Below, piece after piece: positions 1 through 9,802 of a stretch of DNA of 64,000 bases. Source of the stretch: Arachidicoccus ginsenosidivorans (GTDB lineage: Bacteria > Bacteroidota > Bacteroidia > Chitinophagales > Chitinophagaceae); assembly GCF_007971385.1 (NCBI RefSeq), contig NZ_CP042434.1:5704001-5768000 (forward strand), in the 5' to 3' direction. Both the position numbers and the translations under genes were made by a program. How positions within the stretch are numbered: position 1 is the stretch's first letter; each line of letters opens with the position of its first letter. The notes under the pieces are model-generated. The model saw nothing but the letters and a program-made list of their open reading frames with translations, was not told where the DNA came from and did not search any database.

Positions 1-890
1 AAAGGGTCGGAACCGTCCGCGTATTTTTGAATATCTTCCTGGCTGTAAGTTGGTTGTTGCCCTAATAATGCATTGTACTCATTAACTGATTGTGCGTACT
101 GGGCGGAATTCAACATCTTTGGTACCCTGGTCGGCTGTGTCATAGCCCAATTGGTCGTGAACGACAATGTAGAATTGCCGGCTTGGCCCCTTTTTGTTGT
201 AATCAGGATGACGCCATTCGCGGCTCTTGCTCCATAAATGGCAGCTGTGGCGTCTTTTAAAACTGTAAAGGAGGCAATATCTGCTGGATTGAGTCTGGAA
301 AAACCTCCTTCCCGATCTGGTACGCCATCAATAACGATTAATGGAGCAGTACTTCCAAGTGTGCCTTTTCCTCTGATCAGAATATTTGCACCATCAGCTC
401 CCGGTTCGCCGCTGCGTGTATTGGCGATAATACCTGGTACGGCCCCGGCAATGGCATTTGAGAGATTAGCGACGGGGGATTTCTCCAGTTCCTTGCCGCT
501 AACAGTGGCGACGGCCCCTGTTAAATTGGCTTTTTGACGTTTACCATAGCCAATAACAACCACTTCATTTAGGGCTGTTCCCTCGGCCGGTTCTAAGACA
601 ACATCAATGATTTGGCGGCCATTTGTGGCCACTTCTTTTGTCAGGTAACCGACAAAAGAGAAAACAAGGCTTTTTGTTTCCTTCTCCACCTGAATCTGGT
701 AATGCCCGGTGCTATCGGCAATAACTCCTTTATTACTGCCATTTAGGTGGACGCTTACACCGGACAGTGGTGTGCCTGTATTACTGGTGATTGTGCCTTT
801 GATGACTGTTTGCGCCTCAGCGGTGCTGAAGCCACAGACAGTTAGGGCTAAACAAAAACATAATACAGCTAAACAATTTTTAAGTTTCAT
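1..890 (-). CDS. SusC/RagA-type TonB-dependent outer membrane receptor, N-terminal part (runs off the window)
   Basis: About 296 residues are visible, read from an ATG at 890 towards position 1 and continuing outside. A signal peptide starts MKLKNCLAVLCF. A carboxypeptidase-regulatory-like domain (about residues 28-105) follows, with the motif GTPLSGVSV. The SusC hinge NEVVVIGYGKRQKANLTGAV and the TonB plug come next, including LIRGKGTLGS, PLIVIDGVPD, and DATAAIYGARAANGVILITTK. This establishes a SusC-family receptor, which in this family imports oligosaccharides or peptides together with a SusD lipoprotein. There is no STN domain before the regulatory domain, so it is not the anti-sigma-signalling subclass. 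The SusD partner must lie left of the window. A promoter sits about 70 bp upstream. The substrate cannot be told from this fragment. Confidence 0.95.
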   Translation of the reverse strand, partial: MKLKNCLAVLCFCLALTVCGFSTAEAQTVIKGTITSNTGTPLSGVSVHLNGSNKGVIADSTGHYQIQVEKETKSLVFSFVGYLTKEVATNGRQIIDVVLEPAEGTALNEVVVIGYGKRQKANLTGAVATVSGKELEKSPVANLSNAIAGAVPGIIANTRSGEPGADGANILIRGKGTLGSTAPLIVIDGVPDREGGFSRLNPADIASFTVLKDATAAIYGARAANGVILITTKRGQAGNSTLSFTTNWAMTQPTRVPKMLNSAQYAQSVNEYNALLGQQPTYSQEDIQKYADGSDP

Positions 891-960
891 TCGCTTGGGT
901 TTTGATGATTTTTAGGTAAAAAATGAATAATTTCTGTACTGGTCTATTCTGTTATTTTAA

Positions 961-993
961 CAAATATAAAGCACCCTTGCGCATATCGCCAAA
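961..993 (-). promoter_or_regulatory. Bacteroidota-type promoter for the left-edge SusC gene
   Basis: On the minus strand TTTG (complement of 990-993) is followed 21 nt later by TATATTTG (complement of 961-968). This matches the Bacteroidota sigma-ABfr pattern of TTTG at -33 and TAnnTTTG at -7. The start codon at 890 is about 70 nt downstream, leaving a normal AT-rich leader. Confidence 0.6.
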
Positions 994-1397
994 TTTTTCT
1001 TAACGAAGATCACGAGCAAAGGGCAAATCTGAGGATTTAGCACCCTAAAATCAATATGTTATGTTAACAACAAAAAATTGGAGATGAATTAATTTACCAT
1101 TGGTTATAGGTAAGCAGCCAGGCTTTCAGTCTAAAACAGGAATGTAAATTTTATTTTAAGATTGGTTAAATCAAGCGTCTGACCAAAATTGTAAAATGGA
1201 ATAAAAAGCTAAATAGAAATTATGACCTTTTAAAAATTTGGACACTGCTAGATAAGAATATCCCATAGAACTAAAACCAAATTAATAGCCCCAATTTAAG
1301 TAAATAGGAACACAGAAACTTAGCCGCTAAATCAAAAATGATTATTATCTTTGATATAGAAATAATAGAGCACATCCTCATATCTAAAATAAAAGGG
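994..1397. other. Intergenic region without recognised genes
   Basis: This is an AT-rich stretch of about 400 bases between the divergent SusC and Panacea genes. I see no ORF with recognisable content, no tRNA and no strong hairpin. Regulatory sequence for the two divergent genes is the simplest content. Confidence 0.5.
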
Positions 1398-1406
1398 ATG
1401 GTCCAT

Positions 1407-1946
1407 ATGAATACAATAAACCATTTTAATAAAAACAAATCGATTAATGCAGTCCTATTTATTGCCGGAAAAATAAAAACATGCGATTTTCATAAAACCT
1501 TTAAAATACTTTATTTTTCTGACAGGGAGCATTTATCAAAATATGGACGCTCAATTACAGGGGATACCTATATTGCTATGCAAGATGGTCCGGTACCTAC
1601 CAATTTATATGATATTTTTAAATCAGTCAGAGGAGATGGATATTTTAAGGACAAGGGAAATTTTGCTACATTTTTCGAAGTTACAAGTTGGAATATTATA
1701 AATCCGATATTGGAACCAAATTTAAAAACATTATCTAAAACAGATATTGAAATTTTAACCTCAAATGTCGAGATATATGGTAAATTGTCTTGGCAAGAAA
1801 TTAGAGATATTTCACATGATTACGCATGGGAGAACACTTCAAAAGACAGACCTATGAAGATTAAGGATATTCTCCTAGAAGCTGGTAATGATAGTTCATA
1901 TCTGGATTATATAAATATGCGAGCCACGATTAGCAAATCCTTTTAA
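1407..1946 (+). CDS. Panacea-domain (SocA-like, DUF4065) putative antitoxin
   Basis: About 179 residues. The core YFSDREHLSKYGRSITGDTY, followed by the MQDGPVPTNLYDIFK segment and the later LTSNVEIYGKLSWQEIRDISH segment, is the signature of the Panacea/SocA-like family (PF13274). Members of this family neutralise a wide range of toxins encoded beside them. I chose the ATG at 1407 because AAAAGGG ends about 12 nt before it. In-frame ATGs also exist at 1338 and 1398. The stop codon overlaps a downstream ATG (TAATG at 1944-1948), the arrangement expected for a coupled toxin gene, but that frame closes after seven codons. No intact toxin is visible in the next 290 bp. It is therefore an orphan antitoxin or a protein with a regulatory role. 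The family call is strong; a toxin-neutralising role here is inference. Confidence 0.8.
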   Translation: MNTINHFNKNKSINAVLFIAGKIKTCDFHKTFKILYFSDREHLSKYGRSITGDTYIAMQDGPVPTNLYDIFKSVRGDGYFKDKGNFATFFEVTSWNIINPILEPNLKTLSKTDIEILTSNVEIYGKLSWQEIRDISHDYAWENTSKDRPMKIKDILLEAGNDSSYLDYINMRATISKSF

Positions 1947-2239
1947 TGAACGTTTCCATTTACCAATGAGTATTTGGCATTTATAAGTTTTAATAAAGGC
2001 AATCGTTCAACAAAAGCCTGCGCACACTTCATCCCTATTATCCTCTTCTACTCGATTACTATATCATAGAATGTAAAATCAATTTTGAGTTTGATCTTTA
2101 CTATAAAAATATCCCAAAGCATATAAAAAGAGAATAAGCCTGTCACCTGTTCAGGCGAAAAATAAAACCACATATTGTCTAAGCTATTTATAGCATACCC
2201 TTCTACAAAAAGGAGTCACTTTTGTTGCATCCTCTTAAA

Positions 2240-2692
2240 CTATACAAGCCAATAGACCAATAGCAAAAGCCCCATCCTGGATAACAGCCGTATCGCTCTA
2301 CGCATATGTTGTTCCACAGTATTAACAGAGAGTCCCAGTTTAATCGCTACTTCTTTGTTAGATAAATCCTCTATTCGTCTAAGTTTAAAAACTTCTCCAC
2401 ACTTCTTTGGCAATTGCTCAATTGCCTCACTGAGCAACCAATCCTGCTCTTTCGCAATTAATTCTGTTTCAGGATTTCTTGCATTAATTTGATTCTGCAG
2501 GGTGTCAATATCTTCAACAAAAACCTGGGTAGCAACTTTTCGGTAATAATCGATCACCTTATTTTTTAAAATCATATTCACATATCCCAATGGATTTAAA
2601 AACGGCGTACCTCGCTTTTGATAAAATGATAGCATTGTATCTTGGGCGATTTCTTCCGCAACAGTGGGATTACCTGTTTTGAGAAAGGCCAC
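2240..2692 (-). CDS. ECF RNA polymerase sigma factor (sigma-70 family, FecI-like)
   Basis: Sigma region 2 is seen as AEEIAQDTMLSFYQKR followed by NPLGYVNMILKNKVIDYYRK. Region 4 is seen as LPKKCGEVFKLRRIEDLSNK plus the helix-turn-helix EVAIKLGLSVNTVEQHMRRA. It would direct transcription of a SusC/SusD locus under control of a FecR anti-sigma factor. The likely partner is the divergent fecR-like gene at 2958, although in this family the pair is more often co-directional. The ORF from the ATG at 2692 lacks the start of region 2. In-frame coding-like sequence (NDFELISHWNRGQEAAF) continues upstream to about 2835 with no ATG, GTG or TTG. The true start is therefore hidden by a base error or uses a rare codon. 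Confidence 0.9.
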   Translation of the reverse strand: MAFLKTGNPTVAEEIAQDTMLSFYQKRGTPFLNPLGYVNMILKNKVIDYYRKVATQVFVEDIDTLQNQINARNPETELIAKEQDWLLSEAIEQLPKKCGEVFKLRRIEDLSNKEVAIKLGLSVNTVEQHMRRAIRLLSRMGLLLLVYWLV

Positions 2693-2957
2693 TCGAACAA
2701 GCGCTTTTACATGCCTTTTATAAAAAACAGCAAACGCTGCTTCCTGCCCCCTATTCCAGTGGCTAATTAATTCAAAATCATTTAATAATATGTAATCTTC
2801 CTTGCGAATGGTTAGTTGTTTTATTGTTAACCAAAAGTAAATAGTATTTTCCTTAGAAAAAAAATAAAAATTTTCTTCCGTTTAAATAACGGTTACTCCA
2901 AATAATCTCGTCCTTACCTATACCGGCAATCATGAGTCGATTAATTAAATTCTATCC

Positions 2958-4259
2958 ATGGATCAGTCAACGCTTATTACACTTCTGACAAAATACCAAC
3001 AGGGCACCTGCAATACTGAAGAATTGCAGCAAATTGACACCTGGTATGCCGGGCTGGATACCAATACCGCATTCGACAAGCAAAAAGCCTCCCGCTTCTT
3101 GCAACAGCTTGATCATGCTGATGCTGATTTTGAACAACGACTGTATTTAGATTTTTTAAACAAACTCCAACAAGAAAAAGAATCTGAAACGTCTTCCTCC
3201 ATAACGGACAACCTCGAGCAACAACGCATTAGTCATCATAAGCAGTTTTTCAAGAAGCTCAAAATTGCTTGTTCAATTATCGCCATATTAGGCCTTAGCT
3301 TGTGGGCTCTCCGAACGCTTACTGATCATAAAGACTTTGAGAACCAAACCGCAAAACTTGCAGACTCCTTACAACCAGCTTTTCAAATAGGGATGCCCGG
3401 ACAAAACAGAGCCATCCTCAAATTAGCTGGAGGACAGACTATTATACTAGATACACTTCAAAATGGATTAATTGCAACACAAGGCGGCATGCAGTTAATA
3501 AATAAGGCAGGTACGCTCAATTTTGCAACCTTAACTAAGGAGGAAAAGCAAAATAAAACCAATCAAAAAGACGCCGGCGCCGCCTTAACAGGAAACAACA
3601 TACTACAAACGGCTCCAGGAGAACAATATAAATTGATATTGCCAGATGGCACCAAAGTTTGGCTCAATGCAGCCTCCAGCCTGGAATTTCCCGCAAGCTT
3701 TGCACACCTAAAAACAAGAACCGTTAAATTAGAAGGGGAGGCTTACTTTGAGGTAGTTCATAATAGTAATCAACCTTTTACAGTGCAGACTGCTCATCAA
3801 ACTATTGAAGATATAGGTACCGCTTTTAATGTAAGTGCCTATAAAGATGATCCTTTTACAAAAACAACCTTGCTGGAAGGTGCTGTTCAAGTGCGTAACA
3901 CAGCAAGTCGTCAGATTACAACAAAAACTCGAAGCTTAGTACCTGGTCAGCAGGCCTCTTCAAGTAACGCAGACATGGGAAGTGGAGATCTCAAAGTAAC
4001 AAGGATTGACACTGATGGGGTAATTGCCTGGAAAAATGGTTATTTCCAATTTGAAGGTGAGGATATCTATGCCATTATGCGCAGGGTCTCTCGCTGGTAC
4101 AAGGTACAGGTGGTATATGACGGACCCATCCCTAAAAGCCGCATGGAAGGTTCAATGAGTAGATTTGAGCGCGTCTCTAAAGTCTTGAATATTATTGAAA
4201 AAACTGGCTTATTTGAATTTAAAACAGTGGGAAATACCATTCATGTCAGCGCACCTTAA
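2958..4259 (+). CDS. FecR-family anti-sigma factor
   Basis: 433 residues. A cytoplasmic N-terminal region (1-100; begins MDQSTLITLLTKYQQGTC) would hold the ECF sigma factor. One membrane segment lies at about 103-119 (CSIIAILGLSLWAL). The periplasmic FecR domain lies at about 215-310 (PGEQYKLILPDGTKVWLNAA, then VKLEGEAYFEVVH). The C-terminal DUF4974/STN-like domain lies at about 355-430. It transduces a signal from the STN domain of the SusC receptor that follows at 4617. The neighbouring SusC does carry an STN domain, which fits. The gene is intact and of normal length. It lies divergently from the sigma gene, with 265 bp between them. Confidence 0.94.
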   Translation: MDQSTLITLLTKYQQGTCNTEELQQIDTWYAGLDTNTAFDKQKASRFLQQLDHADADFEQRLYLDFLNKLQQEKESETSSSITDNLEQQRISHHKQFFKKLKIACSIIAILGLSLWALRTLTDHKDFENQTAKLADSLQPAFQIGMPGQNRAILKLAGGQTIILDTLQNGLIATQGGMQLINKAGTLNFATLTKEEKQNKTNQKDAGAALTGNNILQTAPGEQYKLILPDGTKVWLNAASSLEFPASFAHLKTRTVKLEGEAYFEVVHNSNQPFTVQTAHQTIEDIGTAFNVSAYKDDPFTKTTLLEGAVQVRNTASRQITTKTRSLVPGQQASSSNADMGSGDLKVTRIDTDGVIAWKNGYFQFEGEDIYAIMRRVSRWYKVQVVYDGPIPKSRMEGSMSRFERVSKVLNIIEKTGLFEFKTVGNTIHVSAP

Positions 4260-4616
4260 AACAGGACAGAGGTGCTTGAATTCTCTTAGATTATGGCAGG
4301 ATTAATTCCCGATAAATTATTGAACTTAAACATTTTATTATTTAACGCTAAACAGGTCCTATTATGCTAGTAAACAGACTATTTCCGACTTAAAAAGGAG
4401 TAAAAAAAATAAACGCCTGAATCGCGTTTGACTTACTCATGATTTTGCAATTTAAATTCCATGGACGCTTACGTTTGATAGACAATAAAGACGCCTGAAG
4501 TGGTACGAACACTTCAGACGCCTCACAAAATGTAATGCGCTCTAATTCAACTCGTTCGTCATTTTACTTTAGAAAAACAGAACAGAAATTGATTATTCAC
4601 CTTACAATTTAAAATT
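4260..4616. other. Intergenic region between fecR-like and susC-like genes
   Basis: No gene is recognised in these 357 bases. The only structured element I see is the inverted repeat at 4495-4517. The region presumably holds the promoter of the beta-glucan SusC/SusD operon, but no clear TAnnTTTG box is present; an ECF-type promoter would not need one. Confidence 0.45.
4495..4517. repeat. Short inverted repeat in the susC leader region
   Basis: CTGAAGTG (4495-4502) and CACTTCAG (4510-4517) form a perfect 8-bp stem with a 7-nt loop. GACGCC appears on both flanks. It has no following T tract. It lies about 100 bp before the SusC start and could be a leader hairpin or an operator. Confidence 0.4.
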
Positions 4617-7600
4617 ATGCTTTTTTTGCCTCCCGACAAAAATGGCCGCGGAAGATTTTATCTGCTGGCCAAAAAAGTTCTTATTATGCGTATTATCCCT
4701 ATCAGTTGCCTGGCGCTTTTTGTCAATCTGGCTGTTGCAGCCAGTGGACAAAAGGTGAGTATTAAGGCTAAAAACAGTTCCATACATAACATACTTGAAA
4801 AAATAAAAGCCCAGACCGGCTTTAATTATTTTCTGGTAACAGAAGACCTGAAGGCGGCACATCCTGTTAGCGTCGACCTAAATAATGTAGACTTGAAAAC
4901 AGCATTAGGGCAGATATTAAAAAACCAGCCGCTCTCCTTTTATATTGAGGACAAGGTGATTATCATCAGAAAGGATGAAAATAAAACAGTAACTTCTTCT
5001 GTGGTGGTCCAGGTAGCCCCCATTGAGGTTACTGGCAAGGTCACCGATGAGAACGGCACACCAATCAGTGGTGCTAGTATTACTATTGAAGGGACCGGCA
5101 AAGGAACGGTTAGTAGTGAACTGGGGATATTTAAACTCAATTTAAATAAAGGCGACAGACTAACCATATCACATTTGGGTTATGCTTCAAAGACAATCAC
5201 TTTCAAAGGTGTAACCAGCCTTGTGATCCAACTGATCAGAAAAGAAAATAATCTTTCAGAAATCGTGGTGATCGGTTATGGCACTGTAAATAAAAAAGAT
5301 TTAACTGGCGCAGTGGCAACGGTTAAAGCTGAGGATGTGGATGTAGCAACCAGTTCCAGTATTGCCCAGGCACTGCAGGGTAAGGCTGCAGGCGTCCAGA
5401 TCACACAAGCCACCGGCCAGCCCGGGGCTAATGCTAAAATCCAGATCAGAAGTAACCCATCGCCAAGTGCGCCGGATATTCTGTATGTGGTTGATGGTGT
5501 CCCTATCGATAATGGTGCTGCACAGCCTAGTCTGACAGGAACAATTGGTGCAGGTAAATACGGTACGGGAGGTGCAGACAAAAGCCCGTTGAATTTTATT
5601 AATCCCAATGATATCGCCTCCATTGAATTTCTGAAAGATCCCAGTTCTACTTCCATTTATGGCAGCAGGGCCGGATCGGGTGTAGTGCTGATTACCACCA
5701 AGCATGGTAAAGAGGGTAAAACATTAATCAACTATAGCGGTAATTATGGCATTCAAAGGGTTGACAAAATGTACCCGGTATACGGGCCAAGGATTATATG
5801 CTGCAAAGAAATGCACTCGCAGAGGAAATTTGGCTAAGAGATAACAAAATAGCCCCATATTATGGTCAGACGGATATCAAGGATCCTGCTTTAAGCCAGT
5901 TTAAACCCATATACAGCAGCAGCGAAATAGAACAGGCAGTGGATTATGGTCAAAGTGCGATGGATGCCATAACCAGGAATGCCTTTACAGAACAACATAA
6001 CTTATCCATGTCTGGAGGCAATTTAAAAACCACCTATTTTGCATCCGCCAATTATTTTAATCAAAGAGGGGTCATTATCGGATCGGACTACAAACGCTAT
6101 AATGGCAGACTAAATTTGGATCATAATATATCCAATCAGATTAAGGTAGGTGCCAATGTTTTAGTATCTGGATCCACTGCAAATAATACCTTGACAGGGG
6201 GCTCAAATGAGAATGGAGGTATTATTACGGCAGCTATCTATTGGGCGCCGATATTGCCACTTCAGGCGGCAGACGGCTCTTATCCCATTAGCCCCTATTA
6301 TCCAAATATACCCAACCCTCTCTCTTACAGTACATTGACTAATACCACAGGCAATAATCGAATCCTAAGCAGTGCTTATGGGCAGTGGGAAGTCGTTGCT
6401 GGTTTGACAGCCAAAGCACAGTTTAGTTATGATTGGTCTACTTCCAGAACTTCCGCGTATTTGCCGACTACTTTTCTTTTTGGCAGTCAGGTAAATGGCG
6501 AGGCCAGTATTGATGAGACCAGAGCTTATCAAAAAACCATGATCTATAGCTTGAATTACAATAGGGATATTGCACCTAGGCACCATTTAAATGCCGTGGT
6601 GGCTTATGATTATGAATCTGGAGGTGGCGATTATCTTTCAGCTGCCAATCAAAATTTCATATCTGACATTGTCAAATATTATAATTTAGCAATGGGCCAG
6701 GCGGATAAACCAAGCGTTGGCTCTTCCAAACAGGCCGAACTCGTATCTTCTTCTGTTGTAGCCAGAGCCATTTACACCTACAAAGGCAATATTACGGTTC
6801 AGGCTTCCATTAGAAGAGATGGATTTTCCACCTTTGCTGAAGGGAAAAAATGGGGTTATTTCCCTGGCGTTTCAGCCGGATGGGTAATCTCAAACGAAAA
6901 TTTCTTTAAATCAATTGCTGCAGTCAACTATCTTAAATTTAGAGCTGGATACGGCGAAACCGGCAATCCACTCACGTTGGGCTCCGCCTTTAACCTATAT
7001 GGCTCCGCACAAAGTCCTTATTTTGGAGATGGCCAGGTAAATACCGGTATTTCTCTTACACAGGCGGCCAATCCAAATCTTTCCTGGGAAACAAGAGCAG
7101 GGATAAATGCAGGTATTGATTTCGGCGTGTGGGGCAATAGAATTACCGGTTCATTCGATTATTACAGCACCACTAATAGGAATCTACTCAAATATGTAGC
7201 CTACCCAGTGGGTTTTATTATTAATGGTGTATATATTAACGATGGCAAAACAAGATCTACCGGTTACGAACTCAGCCTGGAGAGTAAAAACCTGGTCTCC
7301 AAAAATAATGAACTGAGTTGGTCCACGACGCTTAATTTTTCCCATTATTTAAATTATTGGTTGGAAAGAGCAGATATGGATCTGAAAACGCTGCCCAAAT
7401 ATGAGATAGCTACCGGTAAAAATGCGCCATATAAGCCGGTGTATGGCTACCAGTCCTCGGGCATATTCAAGGGCACCTTTGGAACTGCGCCTGCATGGAT
7501 GCCAGGCATGCTTCCCGGAGGACTAATTATAGTAGACAAAGCAGGTTATGATGAGAAGGGTAATCTAACCGGTCCTGATGGCAGTATTTCTGCCGCAGAT

Positions 7601-8107
7601 CATATTTTGCTGGGTAATGCAGATCCAAAATACAGTTTTGGCCTCGGCAATAAATTTACCTTCAAAGGATTTGATTTGAATATCTTCCTTTCAGGTATGG
7701 TTCAACACAACTGGTCGCCATTAAATGGCGCCCGAGTGCTGGAAACACAAATGAATGCCCATGGATGGAACGCAATGGTCGGTGCTGCTGAACCCTGGAG
7801 TAGTCAGCATACAGAAAGTAATATACCGACCACACTCGTTGATGGTTCCTATGCGCAATATCAGAACAGCGCGGGTTATTGGTGGATAAACAGTTCTTAT
7901 TTACGTTGTAAAAGCCTGATGTTGGGTTATAGCCTCCCGGCAAAATTACTTTCTGGCCAAAAGGTATTTTCCAATATCCGCGTATCCATAGACGCTCAGA
8001 ATCTATTTACGATTACGGATTATCCAGGTCTGGACCCAGAACTGAATGCAGGAAATTATTACCCATTGGTAAAAAGCTATGTCTTCGCTGTAAACTGTAC
8101 TTTTTAA
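4617..8107 (+). CDS. SusC/RagA TonB-dependent receptor with STN domain (one-base frameshift)
   Basis: About 1163 residues once one base is restored. Order: signal peptide, best started at the internal ATG at 4686 (MRIIPISCLALFVNLAVAAS); STN domain (KNSSIHNILEKIKAQTGFNY); carboxypeptidase-regulatory-like domain (GTPISGASITIEG); hinge NLSEIVVIGYGTVNKKDLTG; plug (LYVVDGVPIDNG, PSSTSIYGSRAGSGVVLITT); then the barrel ending in a terminal Phe (VFAVNCTF). The reading frame breaks at GGG 5784-5786. A fourth G rejoins VDKMYPVYG to AKDYMLQRNALAEE. It forms the outer-membrane pore of the SusCD transporter beside the GH16 gene. The STN domain indicates signalling to the FecR at 2958. Substrate inferred: beta-glucan oligosaccharides. 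Confidence 0.93.
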
Positions 8108-8124
8108 TCTTAACTAAACTTATC

Positions 8125-9647
8125 ATGAATATTTTATCCAATAAGCAATCATTAGGTATAGCTGCAATAGCCGCAGCCTGCCTGGCGGCCACTCTTTTGG
8201 CTCCTGGTTGCACCAAAGACCTTACATTTAAACCATATGGTGACCTTTCCAGTGTTGTTAATACCAAACAAGGTGCAGTCGCACTGGTTAATGCAGCTTA
8301 TACCGGTCTTGCAGGTGGCGGGGACTATAATGGAGGTTGGGATGCGGGAACTTATTCCTATCGAACCCAAGCGATGATGACTACTGATGAAGGGATTTGT
8401 GCCTGGGGTGGTGATTGGGCCAATATGCAAAGTCTAAACTTCACTCCTGATTTTGATTGGGTCACCCATAATTTCACCAAATACACACCATATATTTCGA
8501 TCATAACAGTGGATCTGGCTAAAATAGCGGCCCTGAATGTTGATGGAAAAGATAGCCTGCTTAACCGGTACATCGGTGAACTGCAAGGATTACGCGCAGA
8601 ATATGCAGAACAACTGTATTTTTATTACGGCCCCTTTACCATTAAAACGGATGCTGAGGATGCCAGTAATCCAGATGCTCCTTATGAGCCGCGACCAGAT
8701 AAACAGGTAGTGGTGGCACAAATAGAGAAGGATTTTCAGCAGGCAGCCGCTATACTGCCAAATCGGTTCACGGGTCAGGATTATGGCCGTTTCAGTAAAG
8801 CAGCAGCCCTTACCGGTCTTATGAAGCTTTATATGCATGAAAAAGACTGGGCAAAAGCCGTTGCTGTGGGCCAGCAATTAAAGACATTGGGTTACAGCCT
8901 ATGCGAGAACTATGAGGATAACTTTAATATCAACAATAAGGGAGGCGCCAATCCAGAAGTAATCCTGTCTGTTGTTTGCTCCCCTACAGGTGGGGATTCT
9001 TACGCTAATTATTGGTTGGCTATGTCATTGCCTCCAGATTATCAGGACCCGAGTGGTATCCCGTTAACTGCCTGGGGTGGCTATAAAATGCCATGGAAAA
9101 CCTATGACAAATTTAATCCAAGCGACAAACGGCTCAAAGTATTACTGGAAAAATATCCTATTGGAAAAGATGCAAACGGCAATATCATTTATAAGGATGC
9201 AAAAGCTGCAGGCGATCCGGGTGCCGTTCCGATGAAATTTGGTCCAGACCCTTCAAGAGCTAATTCTCAAAACAGCGGTATTGATTTTCCTATATTCAGA
9301 TATGCGGATGTTTTACTCATGCTTGCAGAAAGTATTAATGAAGCCCAGGGAGCACCTAACAGCGAAGCCTATGATTGCATAAATCAGGTTCGGGAAAGAG
9401 CCGGCCTCACACCGCTCAAAAACCTCAATCACGACAGCTTTCTTAAGGCGATTCAAAATGAGCGGCTCTTTGAACTCTGGGGGAAGGCTGGCGCAGGGAT
9501 GATCTAATTCGTTGGGGTCTTTATCTGAAAAGAGCCACCGATGATGGGTCCACACATAGTGACGCGAGTAAACTACTAATGCCACTGCCAAGGTCAGTAG
9601 TGGCACAAAGTGGCGGGGTGATTAAACAAAATCCTGATTATAAATAG
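8125..9647 (+). CDS. SusD/RagB-family glycan-binding lipoprotein (one-base frameshift)
   Basis: 507 residues after correction. The lipoprotein signal ends with the lipobox LLAPGC near residue 29, so it sits on the outer face of the outer membrane as the lid of the upstream SusC. SusD features are the ELQGLRAEYAEQLYFYYGPF helix, FPIFRYADVLLMLAESINEA, and INQVRERAGLTPL. The frame breaks in G5 at 9479-9483. A sixth G gives LFELWGEGWRRDDLIRWGLY, the standard SusD ending, and the gene then runs to TAG 9645-9647. It starts 17 bp after the SusC stop, so the two are co-transcribed. Confidence 0.93.
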
Positions 9648-9671
9648 CTTTTTATTACAGAAATATGAGTA

Positions 9672-9714
9672 ACCCGATCAGGGGAATGGTTTTTAACAAT
9701 TCCCCTGATCGGGT
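9672..9714 (+). terminator. Perfect 16-bp hairpin after the SusD gene
   Basis: ACCCGATCAGGGGAAT (9672-9687) pairs exactly with ATTCCCCTGATCGGGT (9699-9714) across an 11-nt loop. A T tract does not follow, so it may be an mRNA-stabilising or attenuating hairpin that sets SusCD expression above that of the downstream glucanase. Confidence 0.6.
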
Positions 9715-9802
9715 ATCATGAAACTTAATTAAAATATTTACGAAAATAAAATTGTAACCCCTATTCTAGCCCAATTTCTGGATTTGACCTTAAATAAAAT
9801 AT

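Noticed and set aside
1947..2240. A toxin gene after the Panacea protein
   Set aside because: I read all three forward frames; the longest readable stretch is under 40 residues, starts without a plausible codon and resembles nothing known.
5276..5705. Long minus-strand ORFs opposite the SusC plug region
   Set aside because: They are shadows of the conserved plug domain with no family content; the sense frame carries clear SusC motifs.
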